Assembly (NCBI GenBank): GCA_029266615.1
Contig: JAQSWN010000001.1
Span: forward strand, 59,468 to 123,467
Source of the DNA: Polyangiaceae bacterium
Lineage (GTDB): Bacteria > Myxococcota_A > Polyangia > Polyangiales > Polyangiaceae
DNA: 64,000 nt
Reading direction: 5' to 3'
This document shows, one piece after another, positions 1 through 9,864 of this stretch. The notes under the pieces are model-generated. The model saw only the letters and a list, made by a program, of their open reading frames with translations. It was not told where the DNA came from and did no database searches. The translations under genes were made by a program, and so were the position numbers. The first letter of the stretch is position 1; every line of letters begins with the position of its first letter.

Positions 1-889
1 GACCAGGCGCGATGTAACGAATGTACCCGCTGCTCTGGGTGCTGTCCGAGCTGAACTCGTTGACGCGACCGAGCGTGAAGGACAAGTTGAGAGCGTCGCC
101 GAGCAACCAGAACACGAGCGCGCCGGCGAGCGCGATGCCCGAGACCCGCAGCACCGTCTTCACGCCGAAAGGGTAGAGAGACGCCAGCAGCAACGCGAGA
201 ATTCCGGTGCCCGAATAAGTGAGCAGGAGCGCCGCTCCCATGACGGCCACGCGCCACGGCCGTCTGGTGGTCACCGTCTCCACGATCAGCCCGAGCGCCA
301 TCAAGTAGGAGAACCCGGACGGCTCGCGAAAGAAGAAGCCGTTGGACTTGTTGAAGGAGCCCACGGGAATGACGGTATTGAAGATACCGTTCATGCGCAA
401 CGGCGCGGGGATGTAGCTCGAGTAGTCGAACAGCCAGTGGGCGTGAATCACGAATTGAAGCGCGAACTGGGCGACGCCCGCCGCGGCGCAGAGCAGACAA
501 ACGTCCAAAAAGCGCGCGTAAATCCAGCTAGCGTCGTCGTCCGCCAAAGCCCCTTGGCGCAGTACGAAGACGAACGGCAGGTACATCGCGCCGAGCAGCG
601 CGAAAGAGCTGAAGGACGAGCTCTGTTCGTTCGCCAGCAAGCTGCCGAGCGCGACCGCCATGCATACCCCGTAAAGCAGCGTGCGCTCGAGGGAGAGCAC
701 GAGCTGCCCGGCCAAGCCGGCGATCCCCAGGAAAGGATAGATGGCGAGCATGGCCGCGCTGACCGACACCGCGCCGGAGGTCAGACCGAAGCGCTCGAGC
801 ACCGTCACGGAGAGCAACAGCAAGATCAGCGCGACCCGTAGAACGCGGCGCTGAGTATGGTTGCGCGGAGCCGTGACGGCGTCGCTCAA
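1..889 (-). CDS. O-antigen polymerase/ligase-like membrane protein, partial
   Basis: The reading frame runs off the left edge of the window, so only about 296 N-terminal residues are visible. They form a series of hydrophobic helices starting near residue 18. The text FFFREPSGFSYLMALGL lies in a loop, as in Wzy/O-antigen ligase family proteins, where a large periplasmic loop handles lipid-linked polysaccharide. The probable start is TTG at 887-889, which shares bases with the stop codon of the upstream glycosyltransferase (TTGA overlap), so the two are translationally coupled. As the last visible gene of the leftward exopolysaccharide operon it is best read as the polymerase of a Wzx/Wzy-type system. 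Polymerase versus ligase cannot be decided from this part. Confidence 0.65.
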   Translation of the reverse strand, partial: MSDAVTAPRNHTQRRVLRVALILLLLSVTVLERFGLTSGAVSVSAAMLAIYPFLGIAGLAGQLVLSLERTLLYGVCMAVALGSLLANEQSSSFSSFALLGAMYLPFVFVLRQGALADDDASWIYARFLDVCLLCAAAGVAQFALQFVIHAHWLFDYSSYIPAPLRMNGIFNTVIPVGSFNKSNGFFFREPSGFSYLMALGLIVETVTTRRPWRVAVMGAALLLTYSGTGILALLLASLYPFGVKTVLRVSGIALAGALVFWLLGDALNLSFTLGRVNEFSSDSTQSSGYIRYIAPG

Positions 890-2076
890 CTCGCCTCCTC
901 CCCGCGGAGCACCTCGGCCGTGACCGGAGCCGGATTCAGTAGCTCGCGGTAGAGTTGGGACGTCGTCTGTCCGATCGCGGTCCAGGCGGCTCCCGCTTCG
1001 ACCTTCTCCGGGCGAGGGCGTTCCACGACCGCGCGCGCCATGCACACGGCCAGCTGCTCCGGGCTACCCGGCGGCACGAGGAACCCCTGCGTGCCCTCCT
1101 GGAGGTCCTCGGCGAAGATGCCGACCCGGCTCGCGATCAGCCATTTACCCAGTGATTTCACGAGGAAGTACACGCCGCTCGCGTCGATTTGCCGATACGG
1201 CATGAGGAAGCAGTCGGCTTCCGCGAACAAGTCCACCATCTCCTCTTCGGAGAGACGAGCGGCTCGGATTTGCACCTCCGACCCCACGCCGAGCGCCTTG
1301 ATTCGCTCGCGGAGCGGCGTGAGGTCCATGCGCGGCCTCCCGGCGATGACCACCCGCGCTTGCTTGCGGATGAGCGAGGGCAGCAGGCCGAGCGCTTCGA
1401 CGATGAGGTCGCAGCCCTTGTAAGGCTTGATTTCACCGAAAACGACGAACGTGTAGCGGTCGTCCTGGCCCCCGCGCGTGATGCGCGGCCGAGATGGCGG
1501 CATCGGCAAAGAGAGCGGGCCGTGCGGCACGATCGCGATCTTTTCGTCCGGTATGTTGCGCGCCAAGAGCGCCTCGCGGCCGGCGCGAGTGTGAACGATG
1601 ACTCTGTCGCTCAAGCGTATCGGCAGCTCGAAGCCCCAGGTTTGGAGCCGTGACATGCGCTGACCGTTGTAGGGCACGCTATCGTGTACGGTGAGCACGA
1701 CCGGCGCGAAGAAGCGAATCACCCAGATGGCCAGCGTGTCCAACGGCGGCACGACGACCCACTGGAAGTGCACGATGTCTGGACGACGCCGCGCGACGCG
1801 CCACACGAGCCCGGCCAGACCGAAGGCGTGAGCGAGGCCCTTGAAGGCGCTACGGAGCCTGTTCGGTAAAAACGTGGCGCGCTCGATGAACCTGTAAAAG
1901 AACGGGTCGATCCGCTCCGGAGGAAGCTCTTGCCGGTCGCCGGCGCGGATGGGGCGCACCGCCCAGCTCGGCTCGACGCCGGCGTCCAGTAAGCCCTGCG
2001 TCAATGCGGCGTCGTAAGGCGCCGTGAACAAGGATGGATCCACGAGCAGCACGCGCAGCGCCGTGCTCTCGCTCAT
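886..2076 (-). CDS. GT4-type glycosyltransferase (group 1)
   Basis: A 396-residue protein beginning MSESTALRVLLVDPSLF. The open frame extends upstream to 2445, but the ATG at 2076 is preferred because it overlaps the stop of the upstream gene as ATGA. The N-terminal half looks like a GT-B acceptor domain. The C-terminal half has the group 1 pattern: FVVFGEIKPYKGCDLIVEAL, then VVIAGRP, then EEEMVDLFAEADCFLMPYR followed by an ASGV stretch, which is where the retaining GT4 enzymes bind the nucleotide sugar. It is predicted to be cytosolic and to add one sugar to the undecaprenyl-linked repeat unit. Sugar donor and acceptor cannot be read from sequence. Confidence 0.85.
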   Translation of the reverse strand: MSESTALRVLLVDPSLFTAPYDAALTQGLLDAGVEPSWAVRPIRAGDRQELPPERIDPFFYRFIERATFLPNRLRSAFKGLAHAFGLAGLVWRVARRRPDIVHFQWVVVPPLDTLAIWVIRFFAPVVLTVHDSVPYNGQRMSRLQTWGFELPIRLSDRVIVHTRAGREALLARNIPDEKIAIVPHGPLSLPMPPSRPRITRGGQDDRYTFVVFGEIKPYKGCDLIVEALGLLPSLIRKQARVVIAGRPRMDLTPLRERIKALGVGSEVQIRAARLSEEEMVDLFAEADCFLMPYRQIDASGVYFLVKSLGKWLIASRVGIFAEDLQEGTQGFLVPPGSPEQLAVCMARAVVERPRPEKVEAGAAWTAIGQTTSQLYRELLNPAPVTAEVLRGEEAS

Positions 2077-3110
2077 GTTCCGTCTCCGGTCGCGGCTCGG
2101 AGCCGCAGCGGCACCGCCATCTCGCGAAGCCACACCCGTTCCCGGTGTTGCCAGAAGCCGAGAAAGAAGCCGAGGGCCCAAGCCGTGTGCATCACGAGCG
2201 CGGCCACGCCGCCCAAGAGCGCGTAGCCCTGGCGGTGCCGAACGACAAGCAGGATCGAAAAGGCCAGGAGCGCGGAGAAGTAGGCGGCTGGCCAGAGCAT
2301 CAGCAGCGCCGTCCACGGCAGCAGCAGCGGGGCGAGCAGGGACAGCGCGAGGTGGCCCGGCACCGCGAGTTGCCGCACCCGTAGCGAATGCGGGTGCCGA
2401 CGCACGGTCCGCGACCGCCCCGCCCCGTACTTGAAGTACTGCCAAAACAGCGAGCGGGCGTCCTTGCGGGGGTGATAGCCGAGCCGCACCTCGCTATCCA
2501 GATAGATACGGGCGCCCAGCGCGCGCTGCCGGCAGTCCAGCTCCGCGTCCTCGTTGTGAGTGAAGCTGTCGTCGTAGCCGCCCGCGGCGCGGAACATGCT
2601 CATTCGAAACGCGGCGTGGTGCCCGTGATCGACGAATCCGCTTTGCTTGCCGGCTCGGTGCGCGGAGCCCCCGGTGCCGATCGGCGAGTTGGAGACCCAG
2701 GCAACGGCGCGCTGAAATGGCGTTTCACCGAGCGAGTCCATCGGCACGACGACCGCGTCCGCCCCGGTACGCTCCATCGTTTCTACCAGCTTGCGGCAGT
2801 AGCCGACCGGGTAGATAGCGTGCGCGTCGCAACGGATGAGGATGTCGGCGTCGCGACCGTAGCGCCGCACGGCCGCGTTGACGGCGCTGCTCTGGATACG
2901 CGCGGGGTTGTTGATGAGCAGAACGTTGGGGTGACTCTGCGCAAAGTCTCGGACTATCTCGCGTGTGCGATCCGTGCTGCCGCCGTCGGCGACGACGACT
3001 CGCAGCGCGAGAGGCCCCTTGTCTTGCAGCAGCCGCTCGAGCACACCTTCGATGTGCGCGGCCTCGTTCAGCGTCGGAATGACGCACAGAACCCGATAAG
3101 GCTTATCCAT
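2073..3110 (-). CDS. GT2 glycosyltransferase, ExoA-like
   Basis: A 345-residue protein with an N-terminal GT-A domain: CVIPTLNEAAHIEGVL, then VVVADGGSTDRTREIV carrying the first acidic motif, ILIRCDAHAIYP (DXH instead of DXD) and FTHNEDAELDCRQ (the ED base motif). The last 90 residues hold two to three hydrophobic helices, so it is probably membrane-attached. This domain order and the CDAHAIYP text match the succinoglycan ExoA group, which transfers an early sugar to the lipid-linked chain. It overlaps the GT4 gene by 4 bp and starts 5 bp after the chain-length gene, so it sits inside one operon. Confidence 0.85.
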   Translation of the reverse strand: MDKPYRVLCVIPTLNEAAHIEGVLERLLQDKGPLALRVVVADGGSTDRTREIVRDFAQSHPNVLLINNPARIQSSAVNAAVRRYGRDADILIRCDAHAIYPVGYCRKLVETMERTGADAVVVPMDSLGETPFQRAVAWVSNSPIGTGGSAHRAGKQSGFVDHGHHAAFRMSMFRAAGGYDDSFTHNEDAELDCRQRALGARIYLDSEVRLGYHPRKDARSLFWQYFKYGAGRSRTVRRHPHSLRVRQLAVPGHLALSLLAPLLLPWTALLMLWPAAYFSALLAFSILLVVRHRQGYALLGGVAALVMHTAWALGFFLGFWQHRERVWLREMAVPLRLRAATGDGT

Positions 3111-3115
3111 GGATG

Positions 3116-5617
3116 TCAGCTCGCGTGAGGAGAGCTGGGTGCCGGAGCACCCGCGGTGCTCGGCCGCTTGCGCGACACGAGCGATACAGGCTTGGGAATG
3201 GGCTCGCTCTGGACGAGCGCGACGGAGCCGGGTCCATCGGTGCTCACGCCGACGCCGTTCAACACGACGCCGAAGCTGCGCGCCGACATCGTGAGCCCGC
3301 GCAGGTGCTCGAGGGCGGCTCTGCGCTCCGTGTTTTCCAGACGAATGACGCTTAGGACGCCGTCCACGTGCGGAGACAGCACCAGCGCGTCGGCGGCGGC
3401 GGGGAAGCTTGGCGCATCCAGCAGCACGTAGTCGCAGTGACGTTGGATCTCGCTCAGGAAATCGAGCATTCCAGGGCTAGAAAGCAGCTCCGGAGCTGCA
3501 CCGTGGCCGGCCGCCACCGAGTAGAACTGCCCGAACGGCACCTTGACCGGGCGGAGCGACTCGTTCCAAGCGCGCTGTCCGAGAAGCACGTCCGCCAAGC
3601 CGGGCACCGCCGAGTCCCGTGGTCCGGGCGGAGGGGGTTGGTTCTCCGTGTGCCGCAAGTCGGCGTCCACCAGCACGACTCGTTTGCCATCCGCGGCCAA
3701 CGCCGCCGCGAGCGCGAGCGCGCAGGTCGTCTTCCCGTCGCCCTCGTTGGGGGAAGTAAGGAGGAGGATGCGTCCGACGCCGGGATTGCCGGCCCGATAC
3801 AGGTTCGCGCGAAGGGTTCGGAACGCTTCGGTGAAAGAGGAGCCCGTGTCGCTACCGAGCACGTCGAAGGAGCCGGCTCCTTGCACTCCGCGTCGCTCAC
3901 CGCGGCGCTTGGGCCGATGCGGCACCGTCGCGAATACGGGCAGCCCGTCCACGAACGAGCGCGCGTCGACCTCGCTCTGAAACGTGCTCGCGAGGAGGCT
4001 GCGCAAGAGCACCACCGCGATACCGAGAAGCAGCCCGAGGGGGGCGCTGGCAAGCCGCAACAAGAGCTTGGGCGAGTCCTCCCGGTAAGCGACTTGAGGC
4101 GCGTCCAAAATGCGGTTCTTGCTCAGGGTGGACGCCTTGATGATGGCCGTCTGCTGCTGGCGCTCGAGCAGATACGAGTAGGTGCGGTTGTAAACCTCCT
4201 GCTCACGCGACAGCTGAATCAGCCTTAGCTCGGCGCCGGGCACGGACTTGAGGCGCGCCTCGAAGCCGCCAATGACGCCGTCCAGCGTGCCGAGGCTCTC
4301 CTTGGCGCGGGCGGCGCGGCTCGCGACGTAGTTACGAATCGCCTCCAGCTGCGCTTCCACTTGCTGCCGTTGGTCGCGCAGCTCGGGGGCTCCGTCGTTG
4401 AAGCGGCTCTCGAGATCGGTGAGCTTCTGGCGCGCGGTGGTGAGCGCGGTCGCCATGTCGTCCAGCACCGTGTCCTTCGCCTCCCCCAGCATGAACGCGC
4501 CCACGGGCGGGTTCGGCTTCTTCAGAGTGCGCTGCACTTCCGAAAGCGCCGCGACCTCCAGGTGAGCGGCGACGCGCTGCTCCTCGTACTTGCCGATCTG
4601 CTCGATCATCGCCTTGGCTTCGTTGTCCATGACGACGACGCGGTTCTTGGTGCGATAGTCGGCCAGCTTCTGCTGAATGTCGTCGAGTGCAGAGCGGACG
4701 GTTTCCAGCTGCGAGCTGACGAAAGACTCGGCCGCGCTCGCTTCTTCGACCTTCCACTCCTGGCGCTCCGCCAAGTACGCGGCGATGAGCCGGTCCAAGA
4801 AGCTCGCGGCGAGCCGCGGCGAGCCGTCCGAGAACTCGAGAGTGACGACGTTCACTTGCGGCGACTGCGGCGTCGCGCGCGGGGCCGTGACTTGCAGCGC
4901 CGACAGCGCCTCGTCGATGACGACCATCAGCGGCCGCACCACGACGAAGTACTGCTCCCCTGCCTTCGGTGCGCGCCCATCTCCGGCACGCAAGACGAGG
5001 CTCGCGCCGGGTAGCTCGGCGCGCTCGCCCAGCTTACCCTTGGCGCTCCGCCCGTCCTCGCGGCTGGCCTCGTACTCCGTGTCGGAGCGGAAGACGACCG
5101 TGAAGCTCTGCTCGCGTGCGCTAGCGTCGGTGAGCCGCGCGTCCTTCGCGCGGAGGCTCTGCACGGCCATGTCCAGAGCGGTCGGGTCACGGCGCGCGAG
5201 GAGCCACTGGCCGTAGCGGGGCACCTTTTTCCCCACGACGTTGATGCTGACGTTCAGCCCCGAATCTGAGATCGCTTTGGCAACGAGGGTGCGACTCTGG
5301 ATGATCTCCATCTCGCTGCCGACCACGCCCTGGCCGCCGGCCGAGAGATCGATCTCTTCCTTGCTGCGCGCGCCGGACTTGACGCTGCTCTCCTCGAGCT
5401 CGCCCAGGTAGAGGCGGCTCACGGAGCGGAACTTCATGCGAGAGACGAGCGTCGCCAGCATGACCGCGGCAAAGACGGTAAGCGCCACACCGAAGACGAA
5501 CTTGTAGCGGTGCCGCAAGGTAGCCCAGAGCTGCCTCACGTCGAAGGTGTCGGGGCGGCCCCGAGATGCGTCAGGTCGGTCGAACGCCACGGGAGCGTTC
5601 AAATCTCTAGTAGGCAT
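3116..5617 (-). CDS. Wzz chain-length determinant fused to BY-kinase-type ATPase
   Basis: An 833-residue polysaccharide co-polymerase. A first membrane helix at about 38-60 is followed by a long periplasmic coiled-coil region with a Wzz domain and a second helix at about 525-545. The cytosolic part has Walker A text SPNEGDGKTT, the Walker A' motif VVLVDADLR and Walker B YVLLDAPSF, all typical of bacterial tyrosine kinases (Wzc, EpsB). The usual C-terminal tyrosine cluster is missing: the tail after Walker B has no tyrosine and ends in Pro/Ser/Ala residues. It would control chain length with the polymerase and the Wza-like exporter. It overlaps the polyprenyl transferase gene by 11 bp. Confidence 0.9.
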   Translation of the reverse strand: MPTRDLNAPVAFDRPDASRGRPDTFDVRQLWATLRHRYKFVFGVALTVFAAVMLATLVSRMKFRSVSRLYLGELEESSVKSGARSKEEIDLSAGGQGVVGSEMEIIQSRTLVAKAISDSGLNVSINVVGKKVPRYGQWLLARRDPTALDMAVQSLRAKDARLTDASAREQSFTVVFRSDTEYEASREDGRSAKGKLGERAELPGASLVLRAGDGRAPKAGEQYFVVVRPLMVVIDEALSALQVTAPRATPQSPQVNVVTLEFSDGSPRLAASFLDRLIAAYLAERQEWKVEEASAAESFVSSQLETVRSALDDIQQKLADYRTKNRVVVMDNEAKAMIEQIGKYEEQRVAAHLEVAALSEVQRTLKKPNPPVGAFMLGEAKDTVLDDMATALTTARQKLTDLESRFNDGAPELRDQRQQVEAQLEAIRNYVASRAARAKESLGTLDGVIGGFEARLKSVPGAELRLIQLSREQEVYNRTYSYLLERQQQTAIIKASTLSKNRILDAPQVAYREDSPKLLLRLASAPLGLLLGIAVVLLRSLLASTFQSEVDARSFVDGLPVFATVPHRPKRRGERRGVQGAGSFDVLGSDTGSSFTEAFRTLRANLYRAGNPGVGRILLLTSPNEGDGKTTCALALAAALAADGKRVVLVDADLRHTENQPPPPGPRDSAVPGLADVLLGQRAWNESLRPVKVPFGQFYSVAAGHGAAPELLSSPGMLDFLSEIQRHCDYVLLDAPSFPAAADALVLSPHVDGVLSVIRLENTERRAALEHLRGLTMSARSFGVVLNGVGVSTDGPGSVALVQSEPIPKPVSLVSRKRPSTAGAPAPSSPHAS

Positions 5618-7007
5618 TCTTGTTAACGAACCCCTTCCAAAGCGTAAGAGTCAGGATCTTGAGGTCGAGAAGGTACGACCAATTCTGGATGTAGTAGAGG
5701 TCGCACTCGATGCGGCGCCGTAGCGACGTGTTGCCGCGCCAGCCGTTGATCTGCGCCCAGCCGGTGATACCGGCCTTGACCTTGTGGCGCAGCATGTAAT
5801 TCGGAATCTCCTGGCGGAACTTTTGGACGAACACGGGCCGCTCGGGTCGGGGCCCGACGAGAGACATCTCCCCGCGCAGCACGTTAAAGAGCTGCGGTAG
5901 CTCGTCCAGGCTGGTCTTGCGGAGGAAGGTACCGAGCAGGGTGCGGCGGTCGTCTTCCTTTTGAGCCCAGACCGCGCCGCTCTTCTGTTCGGCGTCGATC
6001 TTCATCGACCGGAACTTGAGCATGTTGAAGGAGCGCCCATCCAAGCCCATGCGCTCCTGCGAGTAGAGGATTGGCCCCGGTGACGAAAGCCGCACCAAAA
6101 CCGCGACCAGCAGCATGATCGGCGAGAAGACGACGAGCGCCACCGTCGCGACCACGATGTCGGTGAGACGCTTGCCGGCCGCGTACCAGCCGACGAGCGG
6201 CGAGTCGTTGAGCCGCACCACCGGAACGCCGTCGAAGTCTTCCACTTCGCAGCCCAGCGTCACGTACGCCTGCAGGTCGGGGACGAGACGCACGTCGATG
6301 GTCTCGTCCTTCACGAGCTCGAGGAGGCGCCCGACCTCGTTCTGCTGCGACCACGGCAAGGCGATCAAGAGCTCGTCCGCGCGCGTGTGCGCGATGAGCT
6401 CCCGAACGTGGTCGAAGTGACCGAGAACCGGTTTGTTCCCGACCTGCGTCGCAGCGGACTCTTCGTGAGTCACCACGCCGCGAACGCGCAGGCCGAGCTC
6501 GGGGTAGGTTTCGAACCGCTCCACGAGCGCCTCCACCGCCGGCCCTTCACCGACGATGAGCACATGGCGCAGATTGAAGCCCCGCGCTCTCAGCGTGCGG
6601 AAAGCGCTGCGCACCGCGAGCCGTCCCGCTACCAGCAGCACGCCCGAAAGCGAGCCGAAGTACAAGAGGACGAGCCGGGAGTAGCGATACTCCTCGAACA
6701 TGTAAGTGAGCGCGATGAACACCAAGAGCGACATCGCGTGGGCCTTGAGCACGAGCATGACCTCGTGCCACGGCGACAGGAGTCGGCTCAGCTTGTAGAC
6801 GCGCATGGAGGCGAACACCGTGATCCACACCAGCGCGACGACGGGCGTCAGCGAGGCGTAGACCGAGAACGCCGGGAAGCCCTTGGTCACCGGTACCAAC
6901 GGCACCGAAAACCGCAGCCAATACGACACGAGCCAGGCCCCGATCAGGATCATCAAGTCGATGAGCCCGAGCACGCCACTGACCAAGTTTTGATACCGCT
7001 TCAACAT
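5607..7007 (-). CDS. Polyprenyl-phosphate sugar-1-phosphate transferase (WcaJ-like)
   Basis: A 466-residue integral membrane enzyme. Four to five N-terminal helices (to about 120) precede a nucleotide-binding-like middle domain ([14 protein letters not shown]). A C-terminal sugar transferase domain follows with a re-entrant helix ([19 protein letters not shown]), [27 protein letters not shown] and [13 protein letters not shown], then [15 protein letters not shown]. This is the PHPT/WcaJ family that moves a hexose-1-phosphate (often glucose) from a UDP-sugar to undecaprenyl phosphate and starts the repeat unit. It has full length and all conserved motifs. It lies 26 bp downstream of the GT2 gene, in the same operon. 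Confidence 0.92.
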   Translation of the reverse strand: MLKRYQNLVSGVLGLIDLMILIGAWLVSYWLRFSVPLVPVTKGFPAFSVYASLTPVVALVWITVFASMRVYKLSRLLSPWHEVMLVLKAHAMSLLVFIALTYMFEEYRYSRLVLLYFGSLSGVLLVAGRLAVRSAFRTLRARGFNLRHVLIVGEGPAVEALVERFETYPELGLRVRGVVTHEESAATQVGNKPVLGHFDHVRELIAHTRADELLIALPWSQQNEVGRLLELVKDETIDVRLVPDLQAYVTLGCEVEDFDGVPVVRLNDSPLVGWYAAGKRLTDIVVATVALVVFSPIMLLVAVLVRLSSPGPILYSQERMGLDGRSFNMLKFRSMKIDAEQKSGAVWAQKEDDRRTLLGTFLRKTSLDELPQLFNVLRGEMSLVGPRPERPVFVQKFRQEIPNYMLRHKVKAGITGWAQINGWRGNTSLRRRIECDLYYIQNWSYLLDLKILTLTLWKGFVNKNAY

Positions 7008-7033
7008 GGATCCTCGAAGTTTCCGAAGTTACG

Positions 7034-8158
7034 TCAAGCCGCCTTCACGACGTCCAGCGCCCGCAGAGCTCGTTTCAGGAGCTCGGGACGACTGCTCGAG
7101 GAGAATCGCCACAGCGCGATTCGTCCATCGATGGGTCGCGGGGCGAGCGCGACGGAGATTGACCACACGCACAGGGCCGCACGCGCTCGGCGCGAGACAC
7201 CCTGAGGAGTGCAACAAGCGATCGTCAAGTCGCGCAATACCTTCCAAGAGCTATCCCGTTCTATGGGGTGCTCCGAAGGCAGCAGCTTGAGCGACGCCAA
7301 GCGATACGGCAGGACCGCCAAGCTGCGATCCAGAACCGCGGGCGACTTCGGCAGGAAGGCGCCACCGCGCAGCGAGTCCGCGTAGCGGAATCGAGCCTGG
7401 GCTCGTTTCAATTCTTTAGCGAAGCGACGCGCGTCCAGCTCCGCCATGGCGCCGTCGTTGCTGCCGTGCACCCGGTAGTCGACGAGGGGCTTCGCGACCG
7501 TTACGACGTCGCCTAGGTGCGGCGCCGCCGCTAGGCAGTAGGAGTCCGCCGCGCGATCCTCACCCGAAAGAGGAAAGATCTTTTCCAAATAGCGCCGCGA
7601 GTAAACGTTTCCCGAGCCGGGCGGGGTTGGATAGGAAGCCGCAGTCCTGACCCACTGCTTGACGTCATCGCTGCTCGGAACGACCTGAAATTGCGGCAGG
7701 AACGAGCCCGTCGGTTGACCGCCCGCATCGATGACTCGCATCTGGAACTGCACCTTGCTCAGCCCGCGCCGCCACACCGCGGCCGCCTCTCGAATCACCG
7801 ACGGATGCAGCAGGTCATCCGAATCCAGAAAGACGATTGCGTTTCCGCGCGCCCTCGCGAAGCCCGCGTTGCACGCAGCGATCTGTCCGCCATTGCTTTG
7901 ATGAACGATCGTCACGCGTTCGCGATAACGCTCGATCACTTGCCGCGAATCGTCGGTGGACCCGTCGTCGACGACGATTACCTCGACGGCCGGCCAGTCG
8001 AGAGCAAGCGCACTATCAATCGCTTGCCCGACGTAGCGCGCGTAGTTGAAGTTCGGAATCACTACCGAAACAAGCCCTACGGCGTCGTCCGAAGCTTCGG
8101 GGTCCAAGCGGTCCATCACGGCGCTGCGCAGGCGCAAGTGTCGTGCCGTGGCCCACAT
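7034..8158 (-). CDS. GT2 glycosyltransferase
   Basis: A GT-A fold glycosyltransferase of up to 374 residues: LVSVVIPNFNYARYVGQAID, VEVIVVDDGSTDDS, NAGFARARGNAIVFLDSDDLLHP (DXD-like) and an acidic stretch PLSGEDRAAD. It is the first gene of the leftward exopolysaccharide operon. Two starts are possible. ATG at 8158 has an AAGG seven bases upstream. ATG at 8116 gives MDRLDPEASDD and lies 18 bases after a -24/-12-like element (8133-8148) that would otherwise be inside the coding region. The sugar transferred is unknown. Confidence 0.85.
   Translation of the reverse strand: MWATARHLRLRSAVMDRLDPEASDDAVGLVSVVIPNFNYARYVGQAIDSALALDWPAVEVIVVDDGSTDDSRQVIERYRERVTIVHQSNGGQIAACNAGFARARGNAIVFLDSDDLLHPSVIREAAAVWRRGLSKVQFQMRVIDAGGQPTGSFLPQFQVVPSSDDVKQWVRTAASYPTPPGSGNVYSRRYLEKIFPLSGEDRAADSYCLAAAPHLGDVVTVAKPLVDYRVHGSNDGAMAELDARRFAKELKRAQARFRYADSLRGGAFLPKSPAVLDRSLAVLPYRLASLKLLPSEHPIERDSSWKVLRDLTIACCTPQGVSRRARAALCVWSISVALAPRPIDGRIALWRFSSSSRPELLKRALRALDVVKAA
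8133..8148 (-). promoter_or_regulatory. sigma-54-like -24/-12 element before the EPS operon
   Basis: CGGCACGACACTTGCG on the minus strand matches the TGGCACG-N4-TTGC consensus at 10 of 11 positions. Transcription would start near 8122, about 6 bases before ATG 8116 of the GT2 gene. It lies inside the longer version of that gene, so it is valid only if 8116 is the start. Confidence 0.4.
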
Positions 8159-8420
8159 CGGTCGCCTTCACGCCCGCGCTGACTCTGCACTCCTTAAGTA
8201 GCGTTCGCGCTCACCGAGAACCAGACGTAGTCATTTCACCAAAGCGCCTCGTGCCATGGAGGATCGGCCGAAGCACTTCGCCTCATGGCCGATCGTTAGG
8301 CCTGCGTCATTCGGTTCGGGAAACCACGAAAGCGCGTGTTTCGAGTCAGAAACGCACAACCTCGCACGAAGTGTGCATGGCGTCGCGTTCGGTTTGCGAG
8401 GGCGTCCTTGTGAGGCGTTC

Positions 8421-9863
8421 ATGACTTTCACTTCTCTTACTTTCTTGGGTTTCGTCATTGCGGTCGTGCTTTTCGTGAATGCCACGCGAAGCCCGCGCAT
8501 CCGCTCGTGGCTGATGGTGGCGGCAAACCTGGTCTTCCTGGCCAGCTATGTCGACCGGCCGTTCGAGCTCGTCCCGCTGGTCGCGTTCCTAGTGCTCGGC
8601 TACGCGTGCGTGGAGCTGCTACGTCGCATGCCGACGTCAGCGCTGCTGTGGTCCGGCCTCGTGGTCGTGCTCTGCACTTTTGTCACGCTCAAAAAGTATG
8701 CGTTCGTCCCCGAGCCTCTGACGCTACAAACGGTCTACGCGGTCGTCGGCTTGTCTTACGTGTTGTTCCGCGTCCTTCACCTGATGATCGACGCCAGGCA
8801 GGGGGAGCTACGCGAGCGGATCGGTCCCATTGCGTTCTTCAACTACACCGCGAGTTTCCTCACGCTCACGGCCGGCCCGATTCAACGCTACAAAGACTTC
8901 GAGCGTGAGGCTCGTGCCTCGACGGAAGTCGAGCTCCGAGAGCCGGACGTGTACGCCGCGTTCGCGCGAATCATCCAAGGCTTCGTGCGGATAGCGGTCG
9001 TTTCCGCGGTCTTCAACTACGTATTCGCGGCCGTGTCGGGCCGCGTGCTCGCGGGAACGGCTACCCTCGCCTGGTCCCAGCTCTTGGCGACGTACGCCGT
9101 GAGCGCGGTTTCCTACACCGTGTTCCTGTACGCCAACTTCGCCGGCTACATGGACGTCGTGATTGGCGTCGCGGCGCTGCTCGGCCAGAAACTACCAGAA
9201 AATTTCGACCGCCCCTTCCAAGCGCGGAGCTTCCTGGATTTTTGGGCGCGTTGGCACATCACGCTTTCGCAGTGGTTTCGCACCTACGTGTTCAATCCGC
9301 TGCTACGCGTGCTGTCGGAGCGAGTCACCTCGCGAGCGCTCGCACCGTACATCGCCGTGGTCGCCTTCTTCGTGACCTTCCTGCTCATGGGCATCTGGCA
9401 CGGCGCGACCTCGGTGTTCGTGGTGTACGGCTTGTTCATGGGCGCGGGCGCGAGCATCAACAAGTTGTGGCAGGTGCAGGCTGCCAAGCGGCTCGGCAAG
9501 GCACGCTACAAGGCGCTGTGTGAGCAGCCGATTGCCATCTACACGTCCCGCGGGCTGACCTTCGCCTACTTTGCGCTTGGCCTCAGCTGCCTTTGGCTGA
9601 GCCTTGGCGAGCTAGCGGCCGTGTCGGCGCGCCTCGGACCGCATGGCTGGCTCCTCGTCTACGCCGGGCTCACTTCCGGGGCGGCGCTCTCCTTCGCGGC
9701 CTGGGACGCGCTCGCGAGCGCCGTGACGCGCGTGAGCAGTCTCGGCTCACGCAAGCTCGGCGTGGTTTCAGGCAATCTCCTGCTTGCTTCGCAGATTCTG
9801 CTCATTCTGTGCGTGAGCTCGTTCTTTCACAAATCCCCCGAGTTCGTTTACCGAGCCTTTTGA
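8421..9863 (+). CDS. MBOAT-family membrane O-acyltransferase
   Basis: A 480-residue polytopic protein beginning MTFTSLTFLGFVIAVVL. The ATG at 8421 is chosen because GAGG lies five bases upstream and the residues before it look non-coding. The core text RPFQARSFLDFWARWHITLSQWFRTYVFNPL and later LLMGIWHGATSVFVVYG holds the invariant MBOAT histidine of the WHG motif. AlgI, PatA and DltB share this plan and move an acyl group across the membrane to a polysaccharide or cell-wall polymer. The next gene encodes an SGNH protein and the one after a carrier protein, the partner types expected for export and transfer of an acyl group. Confidence 0.9.
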   Translation: MTFTSLTFLGFVIAVVLFVNATRSPRIRSWLMVAANLVFLASYVDRPFELVPLVAFLVLGYACVELLRRMPTSALLWSGLVVVLCTFVTLKKYAFVPEPLTLQTVYAVVGLSYVLFRVLHLMIDARQGELRERIGPIAFFNYTASFLTLTAGPIQRYKDFEREARASTEVELREPDVYAAFARIIQGFVRIAVVSAVFNYVFAAVSGRVLAGTATLAWSQLLATYAVSAVSYTVFLYANFAGYMDVVIGVAALLGQKLPENFDRPFQARSFLDFWARWHITLSQWFRTYVFNPLLRVLSERVTSRALAPYIAVVAFFVTFLLMGIWHGATSVFVVYGLFMGAGASINKLWQVQAAKRLGKARYKALCEQPIAIYTSRGLTFAYFALGLSCLWLSLGELAAVSARLGPHGWLLVYAGLTSGAALSFAAWDALASAVTRVSSLGSRKLGVVSGNLLLASQILLILCVSSFFHKSPEFVYRAF

Positions 9864-9864
9864 G

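Noticed and set aside
2034..2445. Upstream extension of the GT4 gene to 2445
   Set aside because: The extra 123 residues are antisense-like, frame-shifted text of the ExoA-like gene; the ATG at 2076 with ATGA overlap is the natural start.
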